From Marinobacter sp. F3R11 (GTDB lineage Bacteria > Pseudomonadota > Gammaproteobacteria > Pseudomonadales > Oleiphilaceae), in NCBI RefSeq assembly GCF_003318275.1, contig NZ_QOCH01000013.1:1-64000 (forward strand): 64,000 bases of DNA, given 5' to 3'. The position numbers and the translations under genes are program-made. A model generated the notes under the pieces. That model saw only the letters and a program-made list of their open reading frames with translations. It was not told where the DNA came from and did not search any database. Shown here piece after piece: positions 17,179 through 26,612 of the stretch; the first letter of the stretch is position 1; the number at the start of each line of letters is the position of its first letter.

Positions 17179-17638
17179 GACCCCAAAGTGGTTAATTTTC
17201 AACCATGTAAAATAATGTAAAATTTGAAGGAGGGTAATATGAGGAGCAAAGTGTAAGAATCCTCGACACCTTGGAGAATTAAATGCATCACTTGAGGCGT
17301 CATGTGTTTTTAAGCGCAGTGTTCAGCAGAAGGATTCAGAACAAAAAAGCTTAGAGAGCGCGCTTTATAGTTGTTTAAGGTTTACAAATACCGCACTCAA
17401 GACCGTGGAGCGTAAAAGATTCTGACACCGGGTACAGAATAGACGAAGCATATCCAAACGGCCCTCTCAAGAAACATAAGGCACTTTCAGATCTTTGCTA
17501 TGCTTGAACGAAAGCGGTTACTCGATTTCGTGATCTTTCAGGTGGGCTGAACTGTGAGACCTTCGATCTTGTCCCCAGAGAAACCCGCATGAAACCAGAC
17601 CCTCGCCACCAGCTGGATAAAGGAAAGGACTCTATACA
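17179..17638. other. Non-coding gap upstream of the second glycoconjugate locus
   Basis: About 460 bases between divergent genes. No protein gene is convincing. TGTAAAATAATGTAAAA (around 17206-17222) is a direct repeat upstream of the sigma-54 promoter and could be an activator site. A perfect AAGGAGG at 17227-17233 precedes ATG AGG AGC AAA GTG TAA, a five-codon frame, which may be chance or a remnant. The promoter for the rightward CDP-alcohol transferase operon should be here but I cannot place it. Confidence 0.4.
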
Positions 17639-18511
17639 ATGGATAACAATAACGAGTTCCAGACGCTTAAGGCACGAGAATGGTCCCTCTACGCGGAAAG
17701 AGGTGACTATTTTACGCGCAAGTTTGGCCTACCGGTTTCACTTCAAATTACCAGGCTATACCTGAAGCTGGGATTGAATGAAAACCACGCATCAGCCTCA
17801 ATGCTTATCACCGGCCTTATAGGTGCAGCCTTGATGATGCTCGGTCCTTGGGGAATATTCATAGGCGCATCTTTTCTTGTACTACACTACCTGTTCGATT
17901 ATGTGGATGGGCAGATTGCAAGGCATCGCGGCCACGCCAGCGTGAACGGTGCAGTACTCGATCGCTGTAATCATTTCCTGGTAGAAACGGCGACCTTCCC
18001 TTGCCTGGCTTTTGGCCTGTATCTGTATAATGACCAGATCTGGCCGTGGATTGCTGTGTGGATTCTCTATATCTGGAATCGCCTTCGGGTTTTACTCGCA
18101 CAGTTGCCGGCAAACATATTAGCGGAAGAGTTATCACGGTACCCCAGATTCGAGCGTGAGATGATGCGCATGAATCTTTCAAAGAAACAGGCGCCAGCGG
18201 GACACCCCGGCCCAAAACCTGCCCCTGCTGGCAGGAAGAAAAACAGAATGGCCAGAATCAGGTCTTCTATTTCTCATCTCAGGGTAGCGAGTACATCATA
18301 TAATGGCTTTACTATGCTCCTTTGGTTTGGCGCAGCACTCGATCTGATTGTAGGATACCTTTTTTCGGAGAACGGCGTTATTGAGGCGACAGTAATCATC
18401 CTTGCGGTTTACGCCGTTTTCAACATTATCGATTATTCCTGGACTTACATCCGCTCAGACAGAGTAGCTTTAGAGCTTTCTTCACGGCTGAAGACCTTTT
18501 CAAAATCATGA
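17639..18511 (+). CDS. CDP-alcohol phosphatidyltransferase family protein
   Basis: Membrane enzyme of 290 residues expected to join a CDP-activated alcohol to a hydroxyl acceptor, as in phospholipid synthesis. The family motif is present at 87-112: D87-x2-D90-G-x2-A-R-x8-G104-x3-D108-x3-H112. The last position is normally Asp and here is His. Several membrane helices flank it (IGAALMMLGPWGIFIGASFL and the C-terminal pair). Residues 180-215 form a basic cytoplasmic loop rich in Pro, Lys and Arg. It is the first gene of a rightward locus of glycosylation and acylation genes, so it may make a lipid or polyol-phosphate carrier for that locus rather than a housekeeping phospholipid. Confidence 0.85.
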   Translation: MDNNNEFQTLKAREWSLYAERGDYFTRKFGLPVSLQITRLYLKLGLNENHASASMLITGLIGAALMMLGPWGIFIGASFLVLHYLFDYVDGQIARHRGHASVNGAVLDRCNHFLVETATFPCLAFGLYLYNDQIWPWIAVWILYIWNRLRVLLAQLPANILAEELSRYPRFEREMMRMNLSKKQAPAGHPGPKPAPAGRKKNRMARIRSSISHLRVASTSYNGFTMLLWFGAALDLIVGYLFSENGVIEATVIILAVYAVFNIIDYSWTYIRSDRVALELSSRLKTFSKS

Positions 18512-18532
18512 GTCATTTCTGACCCGAGCCCT

Positions 18533-19981
18533 ATGTCAATCAGTCAAAAAGTTATCAAAAGTGCCGGGTTTCTATTTGGTTTGCAGGTTATACATCGTGG
18601 TTTGGGGATTATCAGCACGCTTATCCTTGCGCGGCTCCTGACCCCTGATCATTTTGGTATCGTTGCCCTGGTGACTATCGCGCTACAGTTTTTTGAACTA
18701 TTAGTCGAAACCGGCAACCGGCAATACATTGTTCAGAAGTCAGTACTTGAAGATGAGGACCTGGATACCGCATGGACGCTGGATTTTCTGTCAAAATCTC
18801 TGATCGCCACACTCATTATCTGCACATCTTCTTTTGTCGCAGATTGGTTCGATGAGCCGGAGCTGACTCTCGCACTCGCGGTGGCCGCATTAGCTCTGCC
18901 AATACGGGCTCTGAAAACACCTGGAATGCTCCGCCTCGCACGGCAGATAAACTACAAACCTCTTTTCAAACTGAGCCTCTGGCAAAAAGGAATTTCTTTT
19001 TTAACCGTCATCACAATTGCGTTTATCCATCCCAGTTATTGGGCAATCATAGCGGGAAATCTGGTTGCCGCCGTTATTTTCACCGTCGGCTCCTATAAGG
19101 TAGACACATACCGGCCAAGCTGGTCCTTAAAGAAACTTCGTGAGCAATGGGTTTTTTCCCAATGGTTGCTTTTACGGGGAATCGTCGGGTTTACCCGCTC
19201 ACAAATCGACAATCTGATGGTATCCCGCCTGTTTGGAACAGCACAACTGGGCGGATATAACCTGATTCGTGAAGTCAGTCTGTTGCCGGCACTTTCAGCC
19301 ATAATCCCCATGAGCGAGCCTTTACTGGCCGCGATTGCAGACAGTAAAGCCGATAAGGATGCTCTCGCATACCGAATACGTTTGAGCCTTGCTTTGATGA
19401 TAACGGTTCTCACGCCTGTGACGGCCTTCATCATGCTGTACCCCGACCTTATTATTCGGGTGCTGCTTGGCCCGGACTGGTCAGAGTATTCCCCACTACT
19501 GAAACCCTTCGGGCTTTTTTTCTTCACTTTCTGCCTGTTTGCCCTGGTGAGTGATGCCATCATTGCACAGGGAAAAGTCAAACTGCTTTTCTGGTTCGAC
19601 GTTATTTCAACAGCATTAATCATTGCCGTTCTCTGGCTGACGGCGACAGGTGGCCTGGAGATTATGGCCTGGGTCCGGGGCTGGCTGTCTGTTGCAACCA
19701 CTGTTGCGCTGCTGCTGATCCTGCAGCAACAAACACGGTTCTCGTTAATCAAGCTCCTATTCCTGTGCATCCCGACTCTCGCAGGAACGTCACTCGCAGT
19801 TGCTGTGGTTCAGTCGCTTGATCTTTCAGGCCGCCATTTTCTGGTTCAGTTTTTCGTTCTCGGCACTCTTCATGTAATAACAGCAGCGCTAAGCACTGGG
19901 GTTATTGGTCTGTTTTTGCTTAAAGGAACCGAAGAGTGGGGCCAGCTTCGTTATCTGGCAAACAAAGCTCTCGGTAAATGA
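18533..19981 (+). CDS. Lipopolysaccharide/oligosaccharide flippase (Wzx/MOP family)
   Basis: Polytopic membrane protein of 482 residues. It begins MSISQKVIKSAGFLFGLQVI and carries LARLLTPDHFGIVALVTIALQFFELLVETG, the standard N-terminal pattern of polysaccharide exporters in the MOP superfamily. It should flip a lipid-linked saccharide across the inner membrane. It follows the CDP-alcohol transferase by 21 bases. The window also holds a second flippase (33266-34705), so two lipid-linked products may be exported. Confidence 0.85.
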   Translation: MSISQKVIKSAGFLFGLQVIHRGLGIISTLILARLLTPDHFGIVALVTIALQFFELLVETGNRQYIVQKSVLEDEDLDTAWTLDFLSKSLIATLIICTSSFVADWFDEPELTLALAVAALALPIRALKTPGMLRLARQINYKPLFKLSLWQKGISFLTVITIAFIHPSYWAIIAGNLVAAVIFTVGSYKVDTYRPSWSLKKLREQWVFSQWLLLRGIVGFTRSQIDNLMVSRLFGTAQLGGYNLIREVSLLPALSAIIPMSEPLLAAIADSKADKDALAYRIRLSLALMITVLTPVTAFIMLYPDLIIRVLLGPDWSEYSPLLKPFGLFFFTFCLFALVSDAIIAQGKVKLLFWFDVISTALIIAVLWLTATGGLEIMAWVRGWLSVATTVALLLILQQQTRFSLIKLLFLCIPTLAGTSLAVAVVQSLDLSGRHFLVQFFVLGTLHVITAALSTGVIGLFLLKGTEEWGQLRYLANKALGK

Positions 19982-20058
19982 AAGGCCTGACACCTATAGC
20001 TCTCAATGCGGTCAGTTTTAAAATGTAGCTTTATGTTACCAAATCAGCGGATTATCCT

Positions 20059-22680
20059 ATGCACCACACAGGGAGCCAGGCAGTAGGCAGATTTATGGAA
20101 AAAATAGCCATTCGTTTAGAAGAAAATACCGGCATTACACGTATTAAGGAGCCTGTTAGCCTTGGCATTCCGCTGCCGAGAGGTGCCGTACAGAAGGCAG
20201 AGCAACTTGAACTTCTGGATGCCCGGCAACCTGCCAGCGTTCAGCTTGCCCCTCTGGCCCACTGGCCAGATGGCAGCCTACGATGGGTTCATGCCAGCTT
20301 TTTGATCAGCCTGGATGCCGGCGGCGCAAAAGAGTTAAACCTTGCCAAAACAGAACTGCCCTCCTCCACTGGCCCCGAACCCGTTTTTAATCAAACGCTT
20401 GATGGCCTTGTGGTACAAACATCCGCTGGTTCCGTTCATTTAAAGCGTGGCACCCTGGCGTGGCGCTTCAATAGTACCGGCAGTGAAAGTGTTGACTCGA
20501 AAGTAACTCTGCGTGATGAGACGGGCGCACCCTGCACTGCAAAAGTAGAATCCACATGGGAAATTGCCAAGAAAGGCGCCGTCTTTGTCACCGCGCGTAC
20601 AAAAGGCCAATGGCAAACGCAAAATAATGACCTGTTGGCACAATTCGATTGTGAGCTTCGTATTTTCCTGGAAACCGGCCTCATTCAGGTAGAACTCACA
20701 ACCCATAACCCCAAACGTGCGCGACATTCCGGCGGTTTGTGGGATCTGGGAGACCCGGGTTCAGTGTACTTTCGGGAACTTGCCGTCGAAACAACCCTGC
20801 CAGCCGAGATTCTGGCTCAGGTGACTCCCCAGGCGGCCGATAAAACCTCCGACGTATTTCATCTGCCCGAGTTCAACCTCTACCAGGATTCCAGTGGAGG
20901 CAGGAACTGGCAAAGCCGCAACCATATAGACCGTAACGGTGAAGTGAGCACTCAATTCTGTGGTTACAGACTATCAAGCCCCGACAGGCTCATACATGAA
21001 GGCAAGCGTGCTGATCCGCTGGTTAGCCTTGATTATGATGGCGGACATCTGGCATTGGCTGTACCCGACTTCTGGCAGAACTTTCCAACAAGTGTCCGCA
21101 AAGAAGAAAACACGCTAACAATCGGTCTGTTCCCTAAAGATGCAAAGAGTGCCTACGAGTTACAGGGTGGAGAACAGAAAACACTGCGCTTCCTGATGAC
21201 TCACAACTCCAACAACAGCATCTCTGCAACTGCCTATGCACCTCTCGTACCTGTGATTACTCCCGAGTGCTATGAGCAGGCAGACGCCTTCCCCTGGTTC
21301 AAAGCCAATGCTCAGCCGGGAGTAATTGATGAACTCATAGCGGAAGGGCTAGAGGGCGACTCTAACTTTTTCGCAAAGAGAGAAGTCATTGACGAATTTG
21401 GCTGGCGTAATTTCGGCGATATTTTCGCGGACCATGAGTCTCTCTACCAAGCTGAAGGTGAGCCACCCTTTATCTCTCATTACAATAACCAGTACGATCC
21501 ACTATACGGCTTCGCAAGGCAGTTTGCCCTCACCGGCGATACGCGCTGGTTTCGGTTAATGGATGATCTGGCACGACACGTGACAGATATAGATATCTAC
21601 CATACTGAAGAAGACAGAAGCGAATACAACAACGGGCTTTTCTGGCATACAGACCACTACCTTGATGCCTATACCGCAACACATCGAACGTTTTCAAGAT
21701 TCAACGATTCCAGCTCAACCCCCGGACAAACCGGCGGCGGCCCAGCTGAAGAGCATTGTTATTCAACGGGCCTCATCTACCATCATTACCTCACAGGGAA
21801 TGAAAAGTCCCGCCAGGCCGTGTTCGAACTTGCTCGCTGGATGACAGCACTTCATGAAGGCCAAGGCGGTTTTCTTGAACAGATACTTGCCTTGAAGAAA
21901 CGAGAAGTTCCCTCCTTGAAAAAGATGATTCGTGGTGAAACCGTATCAACCCATAGATATCGCTTCAATCGCGGCACCGGAAATTACCTTAATACCCTCC
22001 TGGACGCCTGGATACTTGATGAAAATGGATCATGGCTGCAACAGGCCGAAGCAGTTATCCGGAAAACTATTCATCCGCTGGATGTGATCGAGCACCGGGA
22101 TTTACTTGACGTTGAAAACAGGTGGTCTTATCTCGTGCTCCTTGGGGCCCTTTTTCGTTACCTCTATTTAAAACGGCAGACCGGCAGCTACGACGAGCAA
22201 TACGACTACACCAAAGAATCGGTGCTGCATTACACCCAATGGATGCTGAGCAATGAGCGTCCGTTTATGGAAGACAAGAGTCAGCTTGAATTTCCCAATG
22301 ACACCTGGGTAGCCCAGGACGTGCGAAAAGCTATGCTTATGTTCCAGGCGTCTGAACTGGATCATGAAAACGCTGCTCAGTACCTTGAACTCGGCCAAAA
22401 ATGGCTGAAAGAACATACGGAAACACTTAAACATAGCAAAGAGAGACACTTCTCGAGAATTCTCATCATTCTCATGCAGAATTACGGCCCTCAATTACTT
22501 GCCACCCAACCCCGCTTATCAAATGATCATACCAGCCCCACACAACAGCATTGGTCACCTCCGGTGATGACATGGAGACTACTCTTATCACGGATTAGCG
22601 GGCGGGTGTTGCGGGCTCTCGTAACCTTCCGGCCCTCTCGCGAGAAGAGCTGGCTGGATACGCGAATGGATCGATACTGA
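20059..22680 (+). CDS. PcRGLX/YetA-like RIFT-barrel protein (polysaccharide lyase-like)
   Basis: Protein of 873 residues. The N-terminal ~100 residues (VSLGIPLPRGAV, LAHWPDGSLRWVHASF) match the RIFT-barrel domain of exo-rhamnogalacturonan lyase-like PcRGLX/YetA proteins. A beta-rich middle runs to about 420. The C-terminal part (430-820) looks like an alpha/alpha toroid, with HYNNQYDPLYGFARQF and NNGLFWHTDHYLDAYTATHR. No signal peptide is seen, so it would act in the cytoplasm unless exported otherwise. Role is uncertain: trimming, epimerising or binding a uronate-bearing glycan are all possible. ATG 20059 lacks a good ribosome-binding site; ATG 20095 (MEKIAIRLEE) is a plausible alternative. 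The last 50 residues are basic and poorly conserved in appearance. Confidence 0.7.
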   Translation: MHHTGSQAVGRFMEKIAIRLEENTGITRIKEPVSLGIPLPRGAVQKAEQLELLDARQPASVQLAPLAHWPDGSLRWVHASFLISLDAGGAKELNLAKTELPSSTGPEPVFNQTLDGLVVQTSAGSVHLKRGTLAWRFNSTGSESVDSKVTLRDETGAPCTAKVESTWEIAKKGAVFVTARTKGQWQTQNNDLLAQFDCELRIFLETGLIQVELTTHNPKRARHSGGLWDLGDPGSVYFRELAVETTLPAEILAQVTPQAADKTSDVFHLPEFNLYQDSSGGRNWQSRNHIDRNGEVSTQFCGYRLSSPDRLIHEGKRADPLVSLDYDGGHLALAVPDFWQNFPTSVRKEENTLTIGLFPKDAKSAYELQGGEQKTLRFLMTHNSNNSISATAYAPLVPVITPECYEQADAFPWFKANAQPGVIDELIAEGLEGDSNFFAKREVIDEFGWRNFGDIFADHESLYQAEGEPPFISHYNNQYDPLYGFARQFALTGDTRWFRLMDDLARHVTDIDIYHTEEDRSEYNNGLFWHTDHYLDAYTATHRTFSRFNDSSSTPGQTGGGPAEEHCYSTGLIYHHYLTGNEKSRQAVFELARWMTALHEGQGGFLEQILALKKREVPSLKKMIRGETVSTHRYRFNRGTGNYLNTLLDAWILDENGSWLQQAEAVIRKTIHPLDVIEHRDLLDVENRWSYLVLLGALFRYLYLKRQTGSYDEQYDYTKESVLHYTQWMLSNERPFMEDKSQLEFPNDTWVAQDVRKAMLMFQASELDHENAAQYLELGQKWLKEHTETLKHSKERHFSRILIILMQNYGPQLLATQPRLSNDHTSPTQQHWSPPVMTWRLLLSRISGRVLRALVTFRPSREKSWLDTRMDRY

Positions 22681-22682
22681 AT

Positions 22683-23285
22683 ATGCGCCATACATTGAAA
22701 AGAGCGGTAAAAAACCTCTTCCTTATGCTGGCCTGGCCTCTATATGGACTTTACCGGCTTCTTAGCTTGCCGGGCAATCCAGATGGCACATTCCAGACAT
22801 TCTCGCAAATGCTCAGCCTGATCCCGGGGAAAACCGGGATCTACCTCCGGGCTGCGTTTTACCGGCTTGCCTGCACGGATACCTCAGACGATATCCTGAT
22901 TGGCTTTCTTACGGTGCTTTCCCACCGGGATACGTCTATTCACAAAGGGGTGTACATTGGCCCACAGTGCAACATCGGGAAATGCACAATCGGTGAGAAC
23001 ACGCTCCTGGGGAGCGGTGTACACATATTGAGCGGAAAAAAACAGCATAACTTCAAGAATTCTAAATTACCGATAAAAGAACAAGGCGGGAAATTCCAAA
23101 AAATTACCATTGGCCAAGATTGCTGGATTGGAAATAGCGCCGTAGTAATGAGTAATATTGCTAATCATTCAATAATTGCTGCTGGAGCAATTGTTACAAA
23201 AAATCTAGATCAAGAAGGATCAGTGGTTGCCGGGAATCCTGCGACTTTAATTAGTCAACGCGACTTAGAAGGATTATCCAAATGA
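22683..23285 (+). CDS. Hexapeptide-repeat acyltransferase (left-handed beta-helix)
   Basis: Acetyl/acyltransferase of 200 residues of the LbH type. Imperfect hexapeptide repeats occur at GVYIGPQCNIGKCTIGEN and IGQDCWIGNSAVVMSNIA, followed by AAGAIVTKNLDQEGSVVAGNPA, typical of sugar O-acetyltransferases such as the serine acetyltransferase/NodL group. An N-terminal hydrophobic stretch may touch the membrane. It starts 2 bases after the previous stop and overlaps the next gene by 4. Base composition falls sharply at about 23030, inside the gene: GC-rich before, strongly AT-rich after. Confidence 0.82.
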   Translation: MRHTLKRAVKNLFLMLAWPLYGLYRLLSLPGNPDGTFQTFSQMLSLIPGKTGIYLRAAFYRLACTDTSDDILIGFLTVLSHRDTSIHKGVYIGPQCNIGKCTIGENTLLGSGVHILSGKKQHNFKNSKLPIKEQGGKFQKITIGQDCWIGNSAVVMSNIANHSIIAAGAIVTKNLDQEGSVVAGNPATLISQRDLEGLSK

Positions 23286-25015
23286 AACCGACCTCATTTC
23301 TTATACAATTAGGCAGACTTGAAAATCGTCTGTCAAGCACCTACTCCGCATACTCAGACCAGCATTGCTCCCTTTATATACGAGCAAATAACGACAATCA
23401 TATTCAATATATTTGCAAAGACGAAGGATTCATAGTTTACATTGGAGAAGTTACTAAAAAAAGACTTTCAGAAAACAGCGAGAAAAGGCCCGGGCAAGGA
23501 ACACTCATAACCTACACTAAGACTTCGGGGAAAATAGTAGTTGAGACTGACCGATTAGGCACTGCAATCCTATACTATGGTAGAACAAAAAATAATAAAT
23601 TAGAGATATCCAATCGATTAGATAATCTAGAATTCGATAAAGAACAAATCAACTGGCCCGCAATACAGCAGTATCTGAATACCGGTTACACTATAGGCTC
23701 TAATACCTTTTTTTATAATGTGGAGCAAACTCTTCCTAATGAAAAATTAACAGCATGCAGCACCGATAATTTTCAGATCAACCGCTCCGTTATAGAGACT
23801 CCAGGTTCATTTGACAACCAAACAGAAGAACAATTGGTAGACCTGTTATCGGCAAGGCTATCGTCAACACTAGATGAACGCTCATCTTCCGTGTTGATGA
23901 TGTCTGCAGGGTGGGATTCCCGTACCCTTCTTATGGCCGGACCAGAGCATTATCACTCTGCATACACACATGGCGACCTTTCCAGTAGAGAAATATCCAT
24001 ATCACATCGTCTCACCAGCGATCTACGAATGGACCATATCTTCTCAGACATTCAAAACCTGGAACTTTCAGAAGATCTCCTAGACACGATGCTTGAAGAG
24101 TTAGGTTTTTGCATCTTTCCTGTTTGGTATATCGCAGGACAAAGAGCGCAGAAAATCTATAATTCCCCGCTATCCAGTGGAGTGCTGGGAGAACTTCTTG
24201 GTGGCCACTACGGTTTGCTGAGCATGGGTAGCAGGCTACAGAAGGTATTAGCTGCAGCATCACTCCTGCCTGGAAAGTTAATCCCGGACGATCAGTTTTC
24301 AACCGCGCTGGAACGATTTACCACACCTGCGGCTAGTCATTGGTTTCTTTCAGAAGAAGGCCATAATCTGCTAAGCAACCATGCTGAAACTACCAAGACC
24401 ATGATGCGTAATCGATTGAACACCGCATATGGAGATACTGGAGATTGGCAGAGCGCGATTGAAACATTCAACATGGAACACCGAGCACGCCAATATATTT
24501 TTAAGCAAGCCCTGGCAGCATCTTCAACATCGGGTTATCTTGCGCCGTTCGCAGACGACACTCTCGCTGATATCGTCCGATCAATTCCATTTGACTACAG
24601 GGTTCATAACAAATTAAATAAAAAAATATTAAAAGAAAAAAATCCAAAATTACTTAATCATTCAATGGCCGCAACACTTGTACCAGCAAAATACCCAATT
24701 CTCTTTCAAGAGTTTTCTCGTGGTGTTCGAATTTTGTTAGAAAATGGCAGGAAAATCTTGAAAAAGAGTCAACCAAGACTAGGCTGGTTTAATTATGAAC
24801 ACTTATATCAAACGAAAATATTGCAAGAAATTATAGAAAGCCTGAGCTTGGATTTATGGGACAAGCAGAAAATGCTTAAAACCATCGAAAAAAATCCAGA
24901 AAACGGGATTGACGCCGGATCAACTCTGGATATGCTGTGCAAATTAAAAACTATCGACTACTATCTTAACAATAACAGAAAAGGTGTAATTGATGTTCAA
25001 GAAAACGAAGGATAA
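23282..25015 (+). CDS. Asparagine-synthetase-like protein without glutaminase cysteine (1)
   Basis: 577 residues. The C-terminal half has the ATP pyrophosphatase loop of asparagine synthetase: SVLMMSAGWDSRTLLM, with SAGWDS at 208-213 in place of SGGxDS. The N-terminal half resembles the Ntn-fold amidotransferase domain but begins MKPTSF, lacking the catalytic Cys2, so it should not release ammonia from glutamine. This layout recalls beta-lactam synthetase-like and other AMP-forming amide ligases. A substrate carboxylate on a sugar or lipid is plausible; no reaction can be assigned. Codon use is AT-rich compared with flanking EPS genes. Confidence 0.7.
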   Translation: MKPTSFLIQLGRLENRLSSTYSAYSDQHCSLYIRANNDNHIQYICKDEGFIVYIGEVTKKRLSENSEKRPGQGTLITYTKTSGKIVVETDRLGTAILYYGRTKNNKLEISNRLDNLEFDKEQINWPAIQQYLNTGYTIGSNTFFYNVEQTLPNEKLTACSTDNFQINRSVIETPGSFDNQTEEQLVDLLSARLSSTLDERSSSVLMMSAGWDSRTLLMAGPEHYHSAYTHGDLSSREISISHRLTSDLRMDHIFSDIQNLELSEDLLDTMLEELGFCIFPVWYIAGQRAQKIYNSPLSSGVLGELLGGHYGLLSMGSRLQKVLAAASLLPGKLIPDDQFSTALERFTTPAASHWFLSEEGHNLLSNHAETTKTMMRNRLNTAYGDTGDWQSAIETFNMEHRARQYIFKQALAASSTSGYLAPFADDTLADIVRSIPFDYRVHNKLNKKILKEKNPKLLNHSMAATLVPAKYPILFQEFSRGVRILLENGRKILKKSQPRLGWFNYEHLYQTKILQEIIESLSLDLWDKQKMLKTIEKNPENGIDAGSTLDMLCKLKTIDYYLNNNRKGVIDVQENEG

Positions 25016-26504
25016 TGCCCTCCCTAGGCTAGCATGGATAGCTGAATATAATCCTCTTGACAGATATTTACTCGTAAATTACGGCCAAGATGTTGAAGTT
25101 GGCGATAACTTTTTAGTTGAAGGAGTTTGGGAAGGAAACTTTGAGGAGCAAGGATTTGATACTAGCAACCATTTTTTTGGAAGCGGCCTAAAACTATCAA
25201 ATGATAAATTAGTAGTTTCACCATCAACGGGTCTTGTTGATCGTATATTCATAGGAGAGTCTAAAGATAAATATTATATATCAAACAGCCTTATCGAAAT
25301 TCTAGCAATAACAAAATCAAAGCTATTAGATGATCATAATTACAAATTACAAACAAATACCATTCGGGATGGCGTAAGACAATACACACCTGACTTCCCT
25401 ATATCAAGCCAGGTAATTACAGGACTAAAACAGTATTTTTATAATCCAATTACTATAGACACTAAAGGAATTAGCATAACAAAACGACCTGAAAGCCCAA
25501 GCTTCTATAGCTACGAACAATACATATCAATCATAGAGTCTGACCTTAAAAAAATCTCACTAAATGCAGCCTCCCCTCTCAGAAAAAAACCTATCGATCT
25601 ATATACCACAATTTCAAAAGGATATGATTCAAGCGCAATTACTGCGTTAGTAGCCAACCTTCCCATTAAGTCCGCATTTACAAGCAAGACTTCTAATTCA
25701 TCTGTAATAGGTTTTCTTTATAAAAAATGGAATGACGACGATGGAACAGATATCGCTGAAAAGTTAGGTTTAAAGGTAAACTATCTGGATTTTAAAGATT
25801 GCGAAATAGACATTGACGAGCTCTATTTCATAGCTGCAACCACAGGAGAGCCGGAGTTACAACTTTATAATCTCCATAAACTTTTAGGCCGTAATTATAA
25901 CCCTAGTGTTATTTTTACCGGCTATCATGGCGACACGGTTTGGGCTCTATATCCACCGGTAAAAGCGTTAACTGATGACATCTTAAAGCCCGGCGCATCC
26001 GGACTGACTCTCTCAGAAGCGAGACTAAAATCCGGATTTATTGATGCGCCTATCCCAATGATGTATGCACGGAGTATTGTTTCTATCAATAATCTGTCAA
26101 CCTCGCACAAGATGTCGGAGTGGTCGATTGGTGGTGAGTATGATCGCCCGATTCCGCGAAGAATTTTAGAATCCCGAGGAATCGGGAGGACTGAGTTTGG
26201 TATGAAAAAAAGAGCCGTAGCGACTTTTTATGATCTCCCGAAGAACAAAATCTTGAGGGATGAATTTTTGAATTATATGAAAGAAAAGCACAACCAGTCT
26301 GAAACTAACATAATGCTAAGCCGCATAAAAGACAGGTTTAGATATTACATAAAAATGATGCTTTACATGTTCGACAGATCAATATTAAAAATGTCAAAAT
26401 TTAAAATACCATTAAATGAACATACGATTGATACACCTTATCACATGCATATTTGGTCACTTACGAAGCTTGTTGAAGAACGAACCAAGAACCTTGACCT
26501 ATGA
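24993..26504 (+). CDS. Asparagine-synthetase-like protein without glutaminase cysteine (2)
   Basis: 503 residues, overlapping the previous gene by 23 bases. ATG 24993 is preferred over TTG 24990; AAGGTG lies upstream. The ATP-pyrophosphatase loop is degenerate but recognisable: TTISKGYDSSAITALV, with SKGYDS at 208-213, the same numbering as in its neighbour, which suggests tandem paralogues. The N-terminus lacks Cys2. Strongly AT-rich. It may act as a partner or an independent ligase; function unknown. Downstream is a 108-base gap. Confidence 0.6.
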   Translation: MFKKTKDNALPRLAWIAEYNPLDRYLLVNYGQDVEVGDNFLVEGVWEGNFEEQGFDTSNHFFGSGLKLSNDKLVVSPSTGLVDRIFIGESKDKYYISNSLIEILAITKSKLLDDHNYKLQTNTIRDGVRQYTPDFPISSQVITGLKQYFYNPITIDTKGISITKRPESPSFYSYEQYISIIESDLKKISLNAASPLRKKPIDLYTTISKGYDSSAITALVANLPIKSAFTSKTSNSSVIGFLYKKWNDDDGTDIAEKLGLKVNYLDFKDCEIDIDELYFIAATTGEPELQLYNLHKLLGRNYNPSVIFTGYHGDTVWALYPPVKALTDDILKPGASGLTLSEARLKSGFIDAPIPMMYARSIVSINNLSTSHKMSEWSIGGEYDRPIPRRILESRGIGRTEFGMKKRAVATFYDLPKNKILRDEFLNYMKEKHNQSETNIMLSRIKDRFRYYIKMMLYMFDRSILKMSKFKIPLNEHTIDTPYHMHIWSLTKLVEERTKNLDL

Positions 26505-26612
26505 TTCTTTCAGGCGATATTATTTTTAATAATCAAAACCAAATGAATTGACGTGTTATTACAACCGTTTATCATTGACACGCCCCATGCGATGTAGAGG
26601 AAATATTTCGCA

